Part shown: one piece after another, positions 8,905-17,948 of the stretch
How positions within the stretch are numbered: position 1 is the stretch's first letter
Layout: each line of letters opens with the position of its first letter
Program-made: the position numbers and the translations under genes
NCBI GenBank assembly: GCA_017651345.1
Contig: JAGCDD010000369.1
Span: forward strand, 1 to 60,922
Reading direction: 5' to 3'
Origin: Bacteroidales bacterium
GTDB lineage: Bacteria > Bacteroidota > Bacteroidia > Bacteroidales > UBA3824
Length of the DNA: 60,922 nucleotides
The notes under the pieces: generated by a model
Told to the model about the DNA's origin: nothing
The model's database searches: none
What the model saw: only the letters and a program-made list of their open reading frames with translations

Positions 8905-9804
8905 TTATTCCACAAAAAAATCATAAAAGTTGAACCACTGCGTAGGATTACTTAATACCTGACGTTCAAGCAATTGAGCAAAACGGATAGCCATTGCCTC
9001 GGCGCGTTTTTTGGTTGGAAGGTTGTCGGCGTTTTCACATTCCACTTTCTCAACAATAACGTTGTAGCGGTAAGTGGCTGTTTTAAAAACAAATACAGCA
9101 ATTACCGGCACATTACGCAAAGCAGCCACGGCAAAAGGTCCAACAGGAAAATCGGCTTTGGCGTATCCAAAATTACACCTAACAGATTTGCTGCTGCCAA
9201 AAATACGGTCGGCTGGCATTGTGATTATGTCGCCGTTTTCGAGTGCCTGATTAAGCGTAAAGAGGTGACTCATATCGTCTTTCACCGCCACCATTTCTAC
9301 ATTGTTTTGGTCAAATTGGGCAAAACGCTGTTGTTTCATTACCTCGCTTTCGCCGCCAAACACAAGAGCATAGATTTTCTTAATGTTTTGACTAAGAAGG
9401 TAACCGCAAATTTCAAAATTACCAGTGTGGCTACCCAGCATTACAAATCCGCCGGGCTGAGCCACAAGATTGTTGAAAATTTCCATACTCTGGCTCTCAA
9501 CGGTAAACCTATTGCGTTGCCCCGAAAAGATTGCAAACCTATCGAGCATTACTTTGCCAAAATTATTGTAGGTAGTCCACGTGCTAAAAAACGCTTTTAC
9601 CTTGCCGTAATGGTGCACCTGACGGAAATATTTGCACGAAGCCTTGCGAGCCTTTCGCCCAAAAATCAAATAGAAGGGTATGGAGATATACATAAAGAAA
9701 TAGCCCACACGCACACCAAAGTGTCGGAACAAGAAAATCAATGACTTCTGTCCGAAATTACCACCGCCGGTAGTGCCCTTCCATTTGTTGGATTTAACGT
9801 CCAT
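8905..9804 (-). CDS. LpxL/HtrB-family acyltransferase
   Basis: 299 aa. The HX4E catalytic motif is present as LGSHTGNFEICG (His about residue 142), followed by a typical MPADRIFGSS segment. A hydrophobic stretch near residues 25-50 should tether it to the inner membrane. Classical LpxL/LpxM enzymes add secondary acyl chains to lipid A; homologues next to ketosynthases act on polyene or resorcinol products. The adjoining ketosynthase (2-base gap) favours the second role, but a lipid A role cannot be excluded. It starts 17 bases after the ricT stop and so belongs to the holB-ricT transcript unless an unseen promoter exists. Confidence 0.82.
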   Translation of the reverse strand: MDVKSNKWKGTTGGGNFGQKSLIFLFRHFGVRVGYFFMYISIPFYLIFGRKARKASCKYFRQVHHYGKVKAFFSTWTTYNNFGKVMLDRFAIFSGQRNRFTVESQSMEIFNNLVAQPGGFVMLGSHTGNFEICGYLLSQNIKKIYALVFGGESEVMKQQRFAQFDQNNVEMVAVKDDMSHLFTLNQALENGDIITMPADRIFGSSKSVRCNFGYAKADFPVGPFAVAALRNVPVIAVFVFKTATYRYNVIVEKVECENADNLPTKKRAEAMAIRFAQLLERQVLSNPTQWFNFYDFFVE

Positions 9805-9821
9805 TGCGCCAATAAGTTAAA

Positions 9822-11252
9822 TTATCCTTGCTTTGGCGGCTGAGGTTTTTGATAATAGTCGCCGTTGCGGTTTTTCTGCCCCTTGAAAGGCTTGTTTTGA
9901 TTGTTCTTATTGTTAAATTTTATATTAAAACGCTTTTCGCCACCTTGCTGAGGAGTGTTTGGCTGAACGGCAGGAACCACAGGCTGTTTTGGCTGAGGCA
10001 CAGGCGAAACGGTAAGCATCTGTTGCGGCTGGTCTGCCTGTTCGGGTTGCGCGGTTGGAGTGGCATTGGCATTGGCGGCTTTGTTTTTCTTCTTTTTCTT
10101 TTTCTTTTTGCGGAGACTGTCGAAACGAGTGATGTCCTCCGAATCGGAAGCGTCAACAAACTCATCCACAATCTCTTTCTTGGGTTGCGGTGTGTTTTGC
10201 TCGGCGTTTTTGTCGTTGAGGAGGAGCGTGTCGGGCTTTTCGCCGCGCTTGTTCATTGCGATAATTTCCTTAACACGGTCGATGGGCACCACGGTGATGT
10301 TTGCCGAGGAGTTTTGGTCGTAACTAAACCACATAACACGCTTGAAAATATCGGTTTTTTGGTGGTAAGCCGTTCCCTCCATAGTTTCGAGCGGCTGGCG
10401 TACCGAGGGGAAATCGCGCTGAGCGTCTAAGTAAGCATCGATCTCGTAGTTGAGGCAGCATTTGAGTTTGCCGCACTGACCGGCGAGTTTCTGCGGATTC
10501 AAAGATAGTTCCTGCTGACGGGCATTGTTGGTAGAAACCGACACAAAGTTGGTAATCCACGTGGTGCAGCAAAGTTCTCTGCCACAAGGACCTATGCCTC
10601 CTATCCTACCCGCCTCCTGACGTGCGCCAATCTGCTTCATCTCGATGCGGATTTTAAACTCATCAGCCATTATCTTGATAAGTTCACGGAAGTCAACTCG
10701 CTCATCTGCAATATAATAGAATATTGCCTTAGAGCCGTCTCCTTGAAACTCCACATCGCCGATTTTCATATCCAAACGGAGACTTTCGGCAATTTGACGC
10801 GATTTGAGCATCACTTGATCCTCTTTTGCCACCACTTGTTTCCATTTTTCAATGTCAGATTGTTTTGCCTTGCGGTAAATTTTTTTAAACTCGGTGTCGG
10901 GTCTGATTCGGGCACGTTTCATCTGCAATTTTACAAGCGGACCTTTTACCGAAACCACACCGATATCGTGTCCCGGAGAGGCCTCAATAGCCACAATATC
11001 ACCCACTTCGAGTTCAAGATTATTTACATTTCGGTAAAATCCTTTGCGAGTGTTTTTAAAACGTATTTCGCAAATATCGCAATCGGTATTCATCGACGGT
11101 GGAATTTCGTCTAACCAATCGCGAACGTCTAATTTGTTGCAACTATTGGTATTCAAGCACTTGCCGCAGCAATCAGAGCCGCAATCAAAGCAGGCGTACT
11201 CTATTCCGTCGCAACCTCGCTGTATGTTTTTATAATCGTCGTATTCTTCCAT
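9822..11252 (-). CDS. ricT: PSP1-domain protein RicT
   Basis: 476 aa from the ATG at 11252 (MEEYDDYKNIQRGCDG); an in-frame TTG seven codons earlier is less likely. The N-terminus is Cys-rich (CFDCGSDCCGKCLN), then comes the PSP1 core with RIGGIGPCGRELCCTTWITN and QCGKLKCCLNYEID, the conserved Cys clusters. In Bacillus the RicT-RicA-RicF complex carries Fe-S clusters and aids RNase Y-dependent mRNA maturation; the role in Bacteroidota is not settled. The last 110 residues are low complexity: a lysine run, then Q/P/N-rich sequence, probably disordered. It follows holB after 33 bases. This holB-ricT pairing is conserved in Bacteroidota, where gldH usually follows; here gldH sits at 42137 instead. 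Confidence 0.9.
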   Translation of the reverse strand: MEEYDDYKNIQRGCDGIEYACFDCGSDCCGKCLNTNSCNKLDVRDWLDEIPPSMNTDCDICEIRFKNTRKGFYRNVNNLELEVGDIVAIEASPGHDIGVVSVKGPLVKLQMKRARIRPDTEFKKIYRKAKQSDIEKWKQVVAKEDQVMLKSRQIAESLRLDMKIGDVEFQGDGSKAIFYYIADERVDFRELIKIMADEFKIRIEMKQIGARQEAGRIGGIGPCGRELCCTTWITNFVSVSTNNARQQELSLNPQKLAGQCGKLKCCLNYEIDAYLDAQRDFPSVRQPLETMEGTAYHQKTDIFKRVMWFSYDQNSSANITVVPIDRVKEIIAMNKRGEKPDTLLLNDKNAEQNTPQPKKEIVDEFVDASDSEDITRFDSLRKKKKKKKKNKAANANATPTAQPEQADQPQQMLTVSPVPQPKQPVVPAVQPNTPQQGGEKRFNIKFNNKNNQNKPFKGQKNRNGDYYQKPQPPKQG

Positions 11253-11285
11253 TTTGTTGATGCTAAATAGCAATATATATGTGTT

Positions 11286-12437
11286 TTAAATTCGTTTTAT
11301 CTTTAATAATGGTGAAATTTTGAGAGCAAGGTCGGTAAACACAAGTTTGCCGTAAGCATTGCGCTCAATATTGCGGCACGCCTCGCCAAATTGCTCCGAC
11401 AGGGCGCCCACGTTGGCTTGATGTATAAAAGGCGAAAATTTGCGTGCAAAATCCAATTCGCCCGGAGTAAGGTTTACAAGACTCTCCGACACGCTACTGA
11501 GCATAAAACACTCGCGCAGCATACGGTTGCAGTAGTCGAAAAACTTTTTCTGTTTTTCGCGACCGAGTTTTGCAAGGTTGTCGCTAAGTTTGATAATGGC
11601 ATCGTATTTGGCAGAAAAAGCCTCGCGCATAAGTGTGGTAAACAGTTCGAAATAAGGCGTTTCCACAGTTCCCGACTTAAATTGGCGGAGAGCGGCGCAG
11701 GCTTCGAGATAATTACCGTCGGCAAGCATTGCGCTATTTTGAAGTGTTTGAGGGTCGGCATCGGGAAATTCTTGCTGCAACGACGCCACAATATCCTGAT
11801 TTGTAGGGCGGTCGATTTTTACCAACTGCACACGGCTGCGGATGGTGGTGAGTATCATCTCCTCGTTTTCTGCCACAAGGATAAAAAGCGTTTTGGCAGG
11901 CGGCTCCTCAATCATTTTCAGGAGTTTGTTGGCGGCGGTTTCGTTGAGTTTTTCAGCCATCCAGATTATCATTACCTTGTATTCTGCCTCAAAAGTTTTT
12001 AAGCCGAGTTTGCGTATAATCTCCTGACTCTCTTGGGCAAAGATGGCTCCCTGCGAATTGTCGGAACCAATAAAATCGTACCAATCATCCAAGCGGTGAT
12101 AGTTTCTTTGCAAAACAAATTTGCGCCAATCGGTAAGGAAATCGTCGCTCACAGGCTTGGTTGTGCTCTTGCCCGACACCACAGGGTAAACAAAGTGAAG
12201 GTCGGGATGCACAAGTTTCTGATACTTAACGCAATGAGGACAAGTGCCGCAACTATCCGTATCGCCGGGTTTGCGACCTGTGCAGTTGATATACTGTGCG
12301 TATGCAATAGCCAGAGCGAGTTTTCCGCATCCCTCATTACCCAAAAACAATTGGGCGTGACTGATACGGTTGTCGCTTACAGTGTTGATTAGTCGCTGTT
12401 TAACCTCGTCGTGTCCTGGTATATCTTTAAACTGCAT
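11286..12437 (-). CDS. holB: DNA polymerase III subunit delta' (HolB)
   Basis: 383 aa clamp-loader AAA+ subunit. The P-loop region reads GNEGCGKLALAIAYAQYI, with Leu where Ser/Thr normally follows the Lys, consistent with delta' usually not hydrolysing ATP. The zinc module follows as CTGRKPGDTDSCGTCPHC. The segment MIIWMAEKLNETAANKLLK then EEPPAKTLFILV is diagnostic of delta'. The usual SRC motif reads IRSRV. Function: loading the beta sliding clamp with DnaX and delta. It is the first gene of the minus-strand block, with a promoter at 12463-12470. Confidence 0.95.
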   Translation of the reverse strand: MQFKDIPGHDEVKQRLINTVSDNRISHAQLFLGNEGCGKLALAIAYAQYINCTGRKPGDTDSCGTCPHCVKYQKLVHPDLHFVYPVVSGKSTTKPVSDDFLTDWRKFVLQRNYHRLDDWYDFIGSDNSQGAIFAQESQEIIRKLGLKTFEAEYKVMIIWMAEKLNETAANKLLKMIEEPPAKTLFILVAENEEMILTTIRSRVQLVKIDRPTNQDIVASLQQEFPDADPQTLQNSAMLADGNYLEACAALRQFKSGTVETPYFELFTTLMREAFSAKYDAIIKLSDNLAKLGREKQKKFFDYCNRMLRECFMLSSVSESLVNLTPGELDFARKFSPFIHQANVGALSEQFGEACRNIERNAYGKLVFTDLALKISPLLKIKRI

Positions 12438-12462
12438 TATTAGCCAAATATAAATATCGGGG

Positions 12463-12470
12463 CAAAGATA
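12463..12470 (-). promoter_or_regulatory. Promoter of the holB-ricT block
   Basis: TATCTTTG (TAnnTTTG type) about 26 bases upstream of the holB ATG. A second possible element, TATATTTG, lies at about 12444-12451, very close to the start codon. Confidence 0.55.
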
Positions 12471-12506
12471 ATAAAAAAATGGGAATGTGGGGGATTTTTT
12501 TGCATC

Positions 12507-13583
12507 CTACCAACTCTTTTTTCGAAATAATCCCCACCCCGTGCACACCACAGTATAAACTGGATAAATCACAGCCAAGACAAAAATATCTATCAATTTA
12601 ACGGGAATTTTGTAATGTTTGGCTGGAATGATGACCGAAAATGCGTCAGCAGCAAATTTAATAATCCATACTAATAAAAAAACATACCAATCAATCACAC
12701 CCACTGCCCACAATCCAATGGCAAGCAATATGGAAATGTTTGCACCAAAAACCAACACCGCCACCAAAATGGTAACCTTATCGGTATAGCCCGAAACCTT
12801 TCCAGCCCAACGTGCACGCTGACGAATTAACGCCCTAAGTGTCTGTGGACTATGGGTATAAACTACTGAATCGCAACTTTTAACAAAAATCATTTTTTTG
12901 TTCTGAGCCACTGCAAATTGCAATAAAAAAATATCATCGCCTGAACGGTAATGGTCTTTAATGTAGGCATCGGCAGTGGTACGCAGTGCGGTTTTCACCA
13001 TCATATTGCCGCCGTTGCACATTATGGGATGACCTGCTATTGCAGCCCCAGCCGTAAGTGTGAGAATAGCAAGCGATTCGGTTTGCCAAAGACGTTGGAA
13101 AATGGATTTTTGGTTATCGGCTTTTATTATCAAAGGTGCTAAAATAATATCAGCCTTGGTGTGCTGCGCCGAGGCTGCCATAATGCTTGCCCACTGTGGA
13201 TTGCTATAACAATCGGCATCGGTAAACAATACATAAGGTGCATTGCAATGAGTCAAGGCTGTGCGCAGGGCGGCTTTTTTGCCGTTGCCGTTATTATGAC
13301 ATAATATAAAATTATAGCGTTTTTTATACTCTGAGGCAATGCGGTAAGTGCCATCGGTGGAATGGTCGTCTACTAAAATCAACTCTACATTTTGATAATT
13401 TTGAGATGCGATGTGCGATAAGAATTTATCAATATTCTCCTCCTCGTTTTTGGCAGCGGTGATGATGTTGATGGGGATATTAGGGGAAAAGGTGCGGATA
13501 GAATCGTGGTAATAACGAAATTTGATACAATAAAATAATATCAACAGTGAATAAATCGCCACCAAAATTAATACCACATACAT
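12507..13583 (-). CDS. Membrane-bound family 2 glycosyltransferase
   Basis: 358 aa. An N-terminal membrane helix precedes a GT-A domain with LILVDDHSTDGTYRIA, YVLFTDADCYSNPQW (DxD-like metal site) and IRQRARWAGKVSGY, the QRxRW motif of processive or membrane GT2 enzymes. Three further hydrophobic helices form the C-terminal third. It should transfer a sugar from a nucleotide-sugar on the cytoplasmic face; the acceptor is unknown. Its ATG overlaps the stop of the upstream symporter by one base (TAATG), so the two are translationally coupled, although no functional link is evident. Confidence 0.87.
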   Translation of the reverse strand: MYVVLILVAIYSLLILFYCIKFRYYHDSIRTFSPNIPINIITAAKNEEENIDKFLSHIASQNYQNVELILVDDHSTDGTYRIASEYKKRYNFILCHNNGNGKKAALRTALTHCNAPYVLFTDADCYSNPQWASIMAASAQHTKADIILAPLIIKADNQKSIFQRLWQTESLAILTLTAGAAIAGHPIMCNGGNMMVKTALRTTADAYIKDHYRSGDDIFLLQFAVAQNKKMIFVKSCDSVVYTHSPQTLRALIRQRARWAGKVSGYTDKVTILVAVLVFGANISILLAIGLWAVGVIDWYVFLLVWIIKFAADAFSVIIPAKHYKIPVKLIDIFVLAVIYPVYTVVCTGWGLFRKKSW

Positions 13584-15100
13584 TATTCCGCAGATTTTTG
13601 AATACCAACCCCACTAATCCACAATCCCAATGCCGTTATTGCGCCGTTGAGCAGGAGGAGTTCGTAGCCCATTTTGTAGCCGTTGAACCACGCTTCGCTG
13701 TTGAGACTGATTACAAGGCAGATAAGGGGCGAAAGTATGCAGATGAGCGGCACAAGACGGTCGCGGACAGGGCGTTTTGAATATAGTCCGTAAAAATACA
13801 ATCCGAGCAATGGTCCGTAGGTGTAACTTGCCACCACGTACACCGCTTCAATTACGCTTGTGCTGCCTATCGCCTTAAAAAGATAGATAATTACGCCCAT
13901 TACTAATGCGTTGATAATATGCACTTTTTGACGTGTGCGGCGGAGGCTTTCGTCGTTACCCTTTTTGTCGGCACGGAGAATGTCGATGGTTACCGATGTG
14001 GTGAGAGCCGTTACCGCGCTTCCTGCCGAGGAGAATGCCGCAGCCACCAATCCCAAAATAAACAAAACGCCTACCGCTGCGGGCAAGAAAGGCACGCCGT
14101 CGGCACCTGTGGCAGTGGCGAGATAGGGAAAAAGTTCGTCGCTTTTGAGAGCGTTGCCCTGAATATCGGTGAGTGTACCGTTGGTAAAAAGTCCGAGTTG
14201 AGCGGCGTAGTTGTAGAGCAATATTCCGAGCGCAAGAAACAAGAGGTTAACTGGCAGAAAGCCAAAACCATAACTGATAACATTCTTTTGAGCGTCTTTG
14301 AGATTGCGGCAAGAGAGGTTTTTCTGCATCATATCCTGATCCAATCCCGTCATTGCAATGGTGGTGAACATTCCGGCAAGAAACTGCTTGAAAAAGAAAC
14401 GTTTATCGTTGTAATCAGAAAAGAACCACGTGTCGGACATTTCGCTCGACGCTATCGACGAACAAAGGCTGCTCAAATCCAATCCCATTTGTTGGCACAC
14501 AAAATATATGCACAGCACCACGGCGGCAATCAGCGAGAGAGTTTGCAGCATATCGGTCCACACAAGGGTCTTGACACCTCCTCGAAACGTGTAAAGCCAC
14601 ACAATTATCATTGTTACAGCCACATTGAGCGCAAAAGGCACTCCAATCTGATTAAAAAGCACCAACTGCAACACTATTGCCGTAAGGTACATTCTAACAC
14701 CGCATCCCAAAAACTTGGAAATCAAGAAGAAAACCGCGCCAATGCGGTAACTCCCGTGTCCAAAACGCTGGTCTAAATAGGTGTAGATGCTCTGCAAATT
14801 GAGTTTGTAATAGAGCGGCAACAGCACGTAGGCAATGGCAAAATATCCCGCCACAAAGCCGAGAACCATCTGAATATAACTGAATTGCGACCCCGCCACC
14901 ATTCCCGGCACGGAGATAAACGTTACACCCGAAATACTTGTGCCAATCATTGCGATAGCCACAATATACCACGGCGACTGACGCGAGCCGGTGAAAAAAG
15001 CCTTGTTGTCGTTGCCCGATTTGCGGCTGGTGTAGACGCTCACGGCAAAAATCATTGCGAAATAAACAAAAATTATAGATAAAATCAGAATCGGTGACAT
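13583..15100 (-). CDS. Sodium:solute symporter (SSS family)
   Basis: 505 aa from the ATG at 15100 (MSPILILSIIFVYFAMIF). The frame remains open 17 codons further upstream, but that part contains the trpB terminator at 15117-15138, so the later start is preferred. It has about 13 hydrophobic helices and SSS signatures such as MIGTSISGVTFISVPGMV near the N-terminus and GLVAAAFSSAGSAVTALTTS. Substrates in this family include sialic acid, sugars, amino acids and nucleosides; none can be assigned. It overlaps the downstream glycosyltransferase by one base. No separate promoter is visible between the hairpin and the ATG, so read-through or processing from trpB is possible. Confidence 0.92.
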   Translation of the reverse strand: MSPILILSIIFVYFAMIFAVSVYTSRKSGNDNKAFFTGSRQSPWYIVAIAMIGTSISGVTFISVPGMVAGSQFSYIQMVLGFVAGYFAIAYVLLPLYYKLNLQSIYTYLDQRFGHGSYRIGAVFFLISKFLGCGVRMYLTAIVLQLVLFNQIGVPFALNVAVTMIIVWLYTFRGGVKTLVWTDMLQTLSLIAAVVLCIYFVCQQMGLDLSSLCSSIASSEMSDTWFFSDYNDKRFFFKQFLAGMFTTIAMTGLDQDMMQKNLSCRNLKDAQKNVISYGFGFLPVNLLFLALGILLYNYAAQLGLFTNGTLTDIQGNALKSDELFPYLATATGADGVPFLPAAVGVLFILGLVAAAFSSAGSAVTALTTSVTIDILRADKKGNDESLRRTRQKVHIINALVMGVIIYLFKAIGSTSVIEAVYVVASYTYGPLLGLYFYGLYSKRPVRDRLVPLICILSPLICLVISLNSEAWFNGYKMGYELLLLNGAITALGLWISGVGIQKSAE

Positions 15101-15116
15101 AACAACATAATAAAAA

Positions 15117-15138
15117 ACAGCCGCCGTATAGCGGCTGT
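15117..15138 (-). terminator. Hairpin between trpB and the symporter gene
   Basis: A perfect 8-bp stem, ACAGCCGC (15117-15124) with GCGGCTGT (15131-15138), with a six-base loop. On the minus strand TTTTTTATTATG follows. It ends trpB 28 bases after the stop, or acts as an attenuating leader for the symporter gene. Confidence 0.75.
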
Positions 15139-15165
15139 TGAAAACAATCAATAGATATTAATCAA

Positions 15166-16530
15166 TTAAATAATATGTTCAAGTTTAGAAGTGGTCTTGT
15201 CGATTTCTTCTTGTGGGAGAGTGAAGTTGGTAAGGTCGCCTGAGAGGTATTGGTCGTAGGCGGTCATATCGATAAGGCCGTGTCCTGAGAGGTTGAACAA
15301 GATGGTTTTGCCTTTGCCTTCCTCTTTGCATTGTTTTGCAAGGCGGATGGTGGCAGCGATAGCGTGAGCCGATTCGGGAGCAGGGATAATACCCTCGGCC
15401 TGTGCAAAAAGACTTGCGGCTTGGAACGATTCTAACTGAGGAATGTCAACGCCTTTCATATAACCGTCTTTGAGCAACTGGCTTACGATTGTGCCTGCGC
15501 CGTGGTAGCGGAGACCGCCTGCGTGGATATGAGCCGGAGCAAAATCGTGTCCAAGGGTAAACATCGGCAGCAGAGGAGTATAGCCAACCTCGTCGCCAAA
15601 ATCGTACTGGAACACGCCGCGGGTCAATTTGGGACAAGCAGCAGGTTCGGCAGCGATAAACTCGGTTGTCTTGCCGTCGAGAATATTGTGACGCATAAAA
15701 GGGAACGAGATTCCGCTGAAATTGCTACCACCGCCAAAGCATCCCACCACAATGTCGGGATATTCGCCAGCCATTGCCATTTGTTTTTCGGCTTCAAGAC
15801 CTATAACTGTTTGATGCAGCGAAACGTGGTTCAATACGCTACCGAGCACATACTTGCAGTTGGGAGTCTGCATAGCAAGTTCCACAGCCTCCGAAATTGC
15901 TGTTCCGAGACTTCCCTGATAGTTGGGGTTAGCGGTAATGATGTCTTTACCAGCGCGAGTTCCCATACTTGGAGATGCAACCACCTGAGCACCATAAGTT
16001 TGCATAATTAAGCGACGGTAGGGCTTTTGGTTGTAACTGATTTTTACCATAAACACAGCGAGTTCAAGTCCAAACACCTTGGCAGCGTACGACAGAGCCG
16101 CACCCCACTGACCTGCGCCGGTTTCGGTGGTGATATTGGTAACGCCCTCTTTTTTGCAATAATAAGCCTGAGCAAGAGCCGAATTGAGTTTGTGGCTTCC
16201 CACGGGACTAACGCTCTCGTTTTTAAAATAGATATGAGCGGGAGTATCCAAAGCCTTTTCTAATCCGTAAGCACGTACCAAGGGGGTAGAGCGATAATTT
16301 TTGTATTGATCGCGCACCTCTTCGGGAATATCAATCCAAGCGTGAGTAGAGTCTAATTCCTGTTCGGAGCAAGCACGGGCAAAGAGTGCCGAAAGTTCGT
16401 CCACAGTAATAGGCTTACGAGTGCCGGGGTTGAGCATAGGTAGCGGCTTGGTTTTCATATCAGCCACTATATTATACCATTGAGTAGGAATGTCCTTCTC
16501 TTGAAGGAAAAAACGTTTTTGACTTTCCAT
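15166..16530 (-). CDS. trpB: Tryptophan synthase beta chain-like protein (TrpB2 type)
   Basis: 454 aa PLP enzyme of fold type II. The PLP lysine sits in NESVSPVGSHKLNSALAQ and the phosphate-binding loop in GCFGGGSNFSGI. Length and motifs such as YTLG-type HDFAPAHIHAGGLRYHG mark the TrpB2 branch (about 450 aa) rather than TrpB1 (about 400 aa). TrpB2 makes tryptophan from indole and serine and often stands alone, without TrpA, as here, which suggests indole salvage. It is monocistronic, with a promoter at 16569-16576 and a terminator at 15117-15138. Confidence 0.94.
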   Translation of the reverse strand: MESQKRFFLQEKDIPTQWYNIVADMKTKPLPMLNPGTRKPITVDELSALFARACSEQELDSTHAWIDIPEEVRDQYKNYRSTPLVRAYGLEKALDTPAHIYFKNESVSPVGSHKLNSALAQAYYCKKEGVTNITTETGAGQWGAALSYAAKVFGLELAVFMVKISYNQKPYRRLIMQTYGAQVVASPSMGTRAGKDIITANPNYQGSLGTAISEAVELAMQTPNCKYVLGSVLNHVSLHQTVIGLEAEKQMAMAGEYPDIVVGCFGGGSNFSGISFPFMRHNILDGKTTEFIAAEPAACPKLTRGVFQYDFGDEVGYTPLLPMFTLGHDFAPAHIHAGGLRYHGAGTIVSQLLKDGYMKGVDIPQLESFQAASLFAQAEGIIPAPESAHAIAATIRLAKQCKEEGKGKTILFNLSGHGLIDMTAYDQYLSGDLTNFTLPQEEIDKTTSKLEHII

Positions 16531-16568
16531 AATAAATGATGTATTTTTTTAGTAATTGTTTCAAATGC

Positions 16569-16576
16569 CAAATGTA
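16569..16576 (-). promoter_or_regulatory. Promoter of trpB
   Basis: TACATTTG fits TAnnTTTG and is about 38 bases upstream of the ATG. An overlapping weaker element (TATCTTTA) lies next to it. No tryptophan-codon leader was seen. Confidence 0.55.
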
Positions 16577-16651
16577 AAGATATTTTTGAAAACAGATTAT
16601 TTTAATAATGATTTATTTTATCTATATTGCAATGGGCAATATTTCAATATG

Positions 16652-17824
16652 TTAATAATTCAATCCAAACTGCCATAGGGGAATAACATTTAAATAACCG
16701 CTTTCAATATCGTCTTTAACAACATAACTATCAGGAGTGTTCTTAATTTGCCGTTGGGTTTTGCCTTTGCCGCCAACCTCAAATGTCTTGCCATCTACAA
16801 GGAAATCCGACACAGGCGATGCCTTAACTATATTATTTACAGCCAGAAGTGAGAAAAATGCAGTTTCTCTGATGTTCCCGATATTTGGCTTGCTTTCGCC
16901 AAGTGCGTTAATGAGTGTTGTGTTGGCAAGAAACAACTTTTCGGGGCGTTCAATAAGCGACATACCATTACCCGGAGTTCGCAATTGTCGCAAAAGTCCC
17001 GCCTTTTCCATATAGACGATGTAATCAGACACCGTTCCCCGGTCGCACTCTATCGCACGACCAATTTCGGAAAGATTTGGCTTAAAAGGCGAACTCTGCG
17101 CTATCACAAAGAGTAGTTTTTTTAGTTTTTGCGATGTAGTAGCGCTCATTCTGGCAAAGGCAGGAATATCAACTTCAAGTGTTTGGTTAACAACATTATT
17201 GATACGAGCATAATAGCCATCCGCTGCAAAAAAAGGATAACTTCCGCGCATAAGGTACTCGTTCCACAGCGGCAACGGGTGAGGTATTTCGGGTAAATTT
17301 ACTGCATTGTTAACAATTTCGTCGAAAGAATATGCTTTCAAATTAAGCCCTTGTGTCATATTGATATATTCGCGAAACGACATTCCTTCCATTGTATAAC
17401 GTATTGCGCGACGGCTTAGGTCGGCATCGGTAGATTTGCCAATATCGAGAATCGACGAACCTGTAATTATAATATTCAAACCCGGAAGAGTATCGTATAT
17501 CATTTTAACCTCCTGCGACCAACGTTTGTATTTGTGCGCCTCGTCGATGTAAAGATATTTTCCATTGAGTTTGTAAAAGGCTGCGGCTGTGTCGTAAAGA
17601 GAGTGTGCGGCAAAATATGTATTGTCGGCACTGAGATAGAGCGATTCTTTTTCGGCTCCTGAAATTTTAATGTGTTGTAGCAACAAAGTAGTTTTACCCA
17701 CACCACGAGCGCCCACAATAACAATTAGCCGTGATTGCCAATCGACAACGCTATGCAGATACCTTACAAAAGCAGTTTCGGTATTTTTCAGAAGATCGGC
17801 GTATATTTGAAATAATTGTTCCAT
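16652..17824 (-). CDS. DUF4143-type AAA ATPase 1
   Basis: 390 aa. Walker A is VGARGVGKTTLLLQ (about residues 37-50) and Walker B is YLYIDEAHKYKRW with both acidic residues intact. Sensor-like IIITGSSILDI follows. The middle is a winged-helix-like segment and the end resembles the nuclease-like C-terminal part of DUF4143 proteins (SDFLVDGKTFEVGGKGKTQ). These ATPases exist in many copies in Bacteroidota and archaea; their role is not established, with defence or replicon-maintenance proposals. It is monocistronic. Its promoter at 17851-17858 is abutted by three 33-bp palindromic repeats (17865-17948), as seen for the related gene at 21899. Confidence 0.85.
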   Translation of the reverse strand: MEQLFQIYADLLKNTETAFVRYLHSVVDWQSRLIVIVGARGVGKTTLLLQHIKISGAEKESLYLSADNTYFAAHSLYDTAAAFYKLNGKYLYIDEAHKYKRWSQEVKMIYDTLPGLNIIITGSSILDIGKSTDADLSRRAIRYTMEGMSFREYINMTQGLNLKAYSFDEIVNNAVNLPEIPHPLPLWNEYLMRGSYPFFAADGYYARINNVVNQTLEVDIPAFARMSATTSQKLKKLLFVIAQSSPFKPNLSEIGRAIECDRGTVSDYIVYMEKAGLLRQLRTPGNGMSLIERPEKLFLANTTLINALGESKPNIGNIRETAFFSLLAVNNIVKASPVSDFLVDGKTFEVGGKGKTQRQIKNTPDSYVVKDDIESGYLNVIPLWQFGLNY

Positions 17825-17850
17825 AATGCAGTGTTTTTACTATTACGCTG

Positions 17851-17858
17851 CAAATATA
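17851..17858 (-). promoter_or_regulatory. Promoter of AAA ATPase 1
   Basis: TATATTTG on the minus strand, 27 bases upstream of the ATG. A TTTG 15 bases further upstream is the spacer of the first palindrome of the repeat array, so a protein bound there would cover the -33 region. Confidence 0.7.
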
Positions 17859-17864
17859 AAAAAT

Positions 17865-17948
17865 TGCGGAATACAAACCGCAGTTTTTAAGAAAAATTGC
17901 GGAATGCAAACCGCAGATTTTATAAAAAAGTGCGGAATGTAAACCGCC
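17865..17948 (-). repeat. Array A: three 33-bp repeats with a palindromic core
   Basis: Cores start at 17865, 17898 and 17931, exactly 33 bases apart. Each is TGCGG, eight bases containing CAAA, then CCGCA (CCGCC in the third), an inverted repeat of 5+5 bases. On the minus strand each core is followed by an A/T stretch beginning AATTTTT or close to it. The array ends seven bases before the -7 element of ATPase 1. Because 33 is a multiple of three, the array reads as an 11-residue protein repeat, which I take as a side effect. Confidence 0.85.

Noticed and set aside
15101-15151. N-terminal extension of the sodium:solute symporter
   Set aside because: The extra codons contain a perfect terminator hairpin. 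The ATG at 15100 starts directly with the first membrane helix.
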